From Macrotrachela quadricornifera (lineage: Eukaryota > Rotifera > Eurotatoria > Philodinida > Philodinidae): 64,000 bases of DNA. Shown in pieces: positions 63,301 through 64,000 of the stretch. Made by a program: the position numbers and the translations under genes. Location of the stretch: assembly GCA_022393335.1 (NCBI GenBank), contig JAJEKB010001333.1, positions 1-64,000 on the forward strand. Reading direction: 5' to 3'. Numbering within the stretch: the stretch's first letter is position 1; every line of letters starts with the position of its first letter. A model generated the notes under the pieces. The model did no database searches. It had not been told where the DNA came from and saw only the letters and a list, made by a program, of their open reading frames with translations.

Positions 63301-64000
63301 ATCATCTTCAATACTTGATGTTGTTGTTGATGTTGCTGTATTCGTATTTGTTGGTCGTGAATCAGCTGAACGTGATCTTAATGTTTCATTACTACGTCCT
63401 GATGATGAAGAATCTGGTTGAAGAACAAATGTTGAACGTAAAATTGGATTTGTTCCATCTGAGTTATTGTTAGTTGATGGTTGAGTACTGCTATTCATAG
63501 CACCTGGTGTTTGTTGACTAACCATTTGAGCAAAATGTTCTATAAAATAAAAGAAACAAAAAAAAATATTTACTTTTAAAATAATTAAAATTTAATACGA
63601 ACGTTGTACACTATTTGATACACGTTGTGCAATTTCAGCAGCTAAAGTATTATCTAATTGACTACCATCAATTGCAATAGGACCACTTGAAATGACATGT
63701 GTTGCTGATGGAATATTTCCTAAACAAAAAATATTATAAATTAAATAATATATTTGTTAGTAATTGATCTATTAAATTACCTGTTGAAGATTGTGGTTGT
63801 GATGATGAATTAGCTGTTTGAACATCTGCTACAACTGATGCTGAAACTTGATTTAGAGTTATTCCATCTGGACCCATTTGCATAAATGTATATGGTAATG
63901 TTCCTAAATTAAAACGCATCGATTGTTGCATACCACCATTATTTGCTGTAGCTGGTGTAGGAGGACGAAAAGGCATTGGCGGTCGTTGATTAGTATTAAA
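60352..64000 (-). CDS. BAG6: BAG6 (BAT3/Scythe) homologue, N-terminus beyond right edge
   Basis: BAG6 is a chaperone that, with GET4/UBL4A, sorts tail-anchored membrane proteins and directs mislocalised proteins to degradation. The C-terminus is diagnostic: [32 protein letters not shown] (human EWVPIIQQDIQSQRK, PPLSDAYLSGMPAKRRK), including the nuclear-localisation signal, and then the BAG-like helix ending [19 protein letters not shown] (stop at 60352). Upstream exons hold [45 protein letters not shown] and [20 protein letters not shown], matching the conserved central helical domain. Between 61990 and 64000 the protein is Pro/Ser/Thr/Gln-rich low-complexity sequence, as in animal BAG6. The N-terminal ubiquitin-like domain is not in the window. 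Introns are small (45-65 bases). Confidence 0.92.

Overview
The window is AT-rich nuclear DNA from an animal. The coding regions are split into many short exons by very small GT-AG introns, mostly about 45-70 bases. The conserved genes include metazoan families (ARFGEF3, DNAAF4, BAG6, ASPHD, NCAPG, COG1). Compact genes, tiny introns, mostly decayed transposons, an intronless bacterial-type dioxygenase gene and an F-box relic together suggest a rotifer, most likely a bdelloid. That is inference; no marker gene here proves it.

Layout, left to right. 1-5254 (-): COG1, Golgi tethering, running off the left edge. 5768-9007 (+): translation initiation factor eIF3 subunit B, head-to-head with COG1. 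9133-9719 (+): mitochondrial ribosomal protein mS34, only 125 bases behind eIF3B. 9720-13682: no convincing gene, with two foldback repeats. 13728-14501 (+): an intronless TauD/TfdA-like Fe(II)/2-oxoglutarate dioxygenase with its own TATA box. 15554-18375 (-) and 24826-27336 (-): two tandem, closely similar SLC13 (Na+/carboxylate symporter) genes; about 6.4 kb of nearly empty DNA between them holds one speculative two-exon Cys-rich gene. 27337-31129: nothing recognisable. 31130-39257 (-): a large ARFGEF3/BIG3 homologue, head-to-head with 39611-41472 (+) DNAAF4/DYX1C1. 41582-42506: a mariner-like element with long inverted ends. 45382-46255 (-): a predicted secreted protein of unknown family. 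46964-51436 (-): condensin subunit NCAPG. 51437-58109: a transposon graveyard (hAT relic with target-site duplication and a nested MITE, a hairpin MITE, an F-box pseudogene, a foldback repeat). 58110-58789 (-): a small single-pass membrane protein. 59040-59912 (-): an ASPHD-type aspartyl/asparaginyl hydroxylase-like protein lacking key active-site residues. 60352-64000 (-): BAG6, running off the right edge.

The conserved genes are housekeeping or ciliary and do not form one pathway. The points most worth following are the ASPHD-like protein with an apparently dead active site, the intronless dioxygenase, the SLC13 duplication with its shared GC-AG intron and one-sided mariner insertion, and a dispersed repeat family that also sits in an ARFGEF3 intron. 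I found no CRISPR array, rRNA or tRNA that I could support. Exon boundaries were read by eye and reading frames checked across the junctions I quote; other boundaries are approximate.
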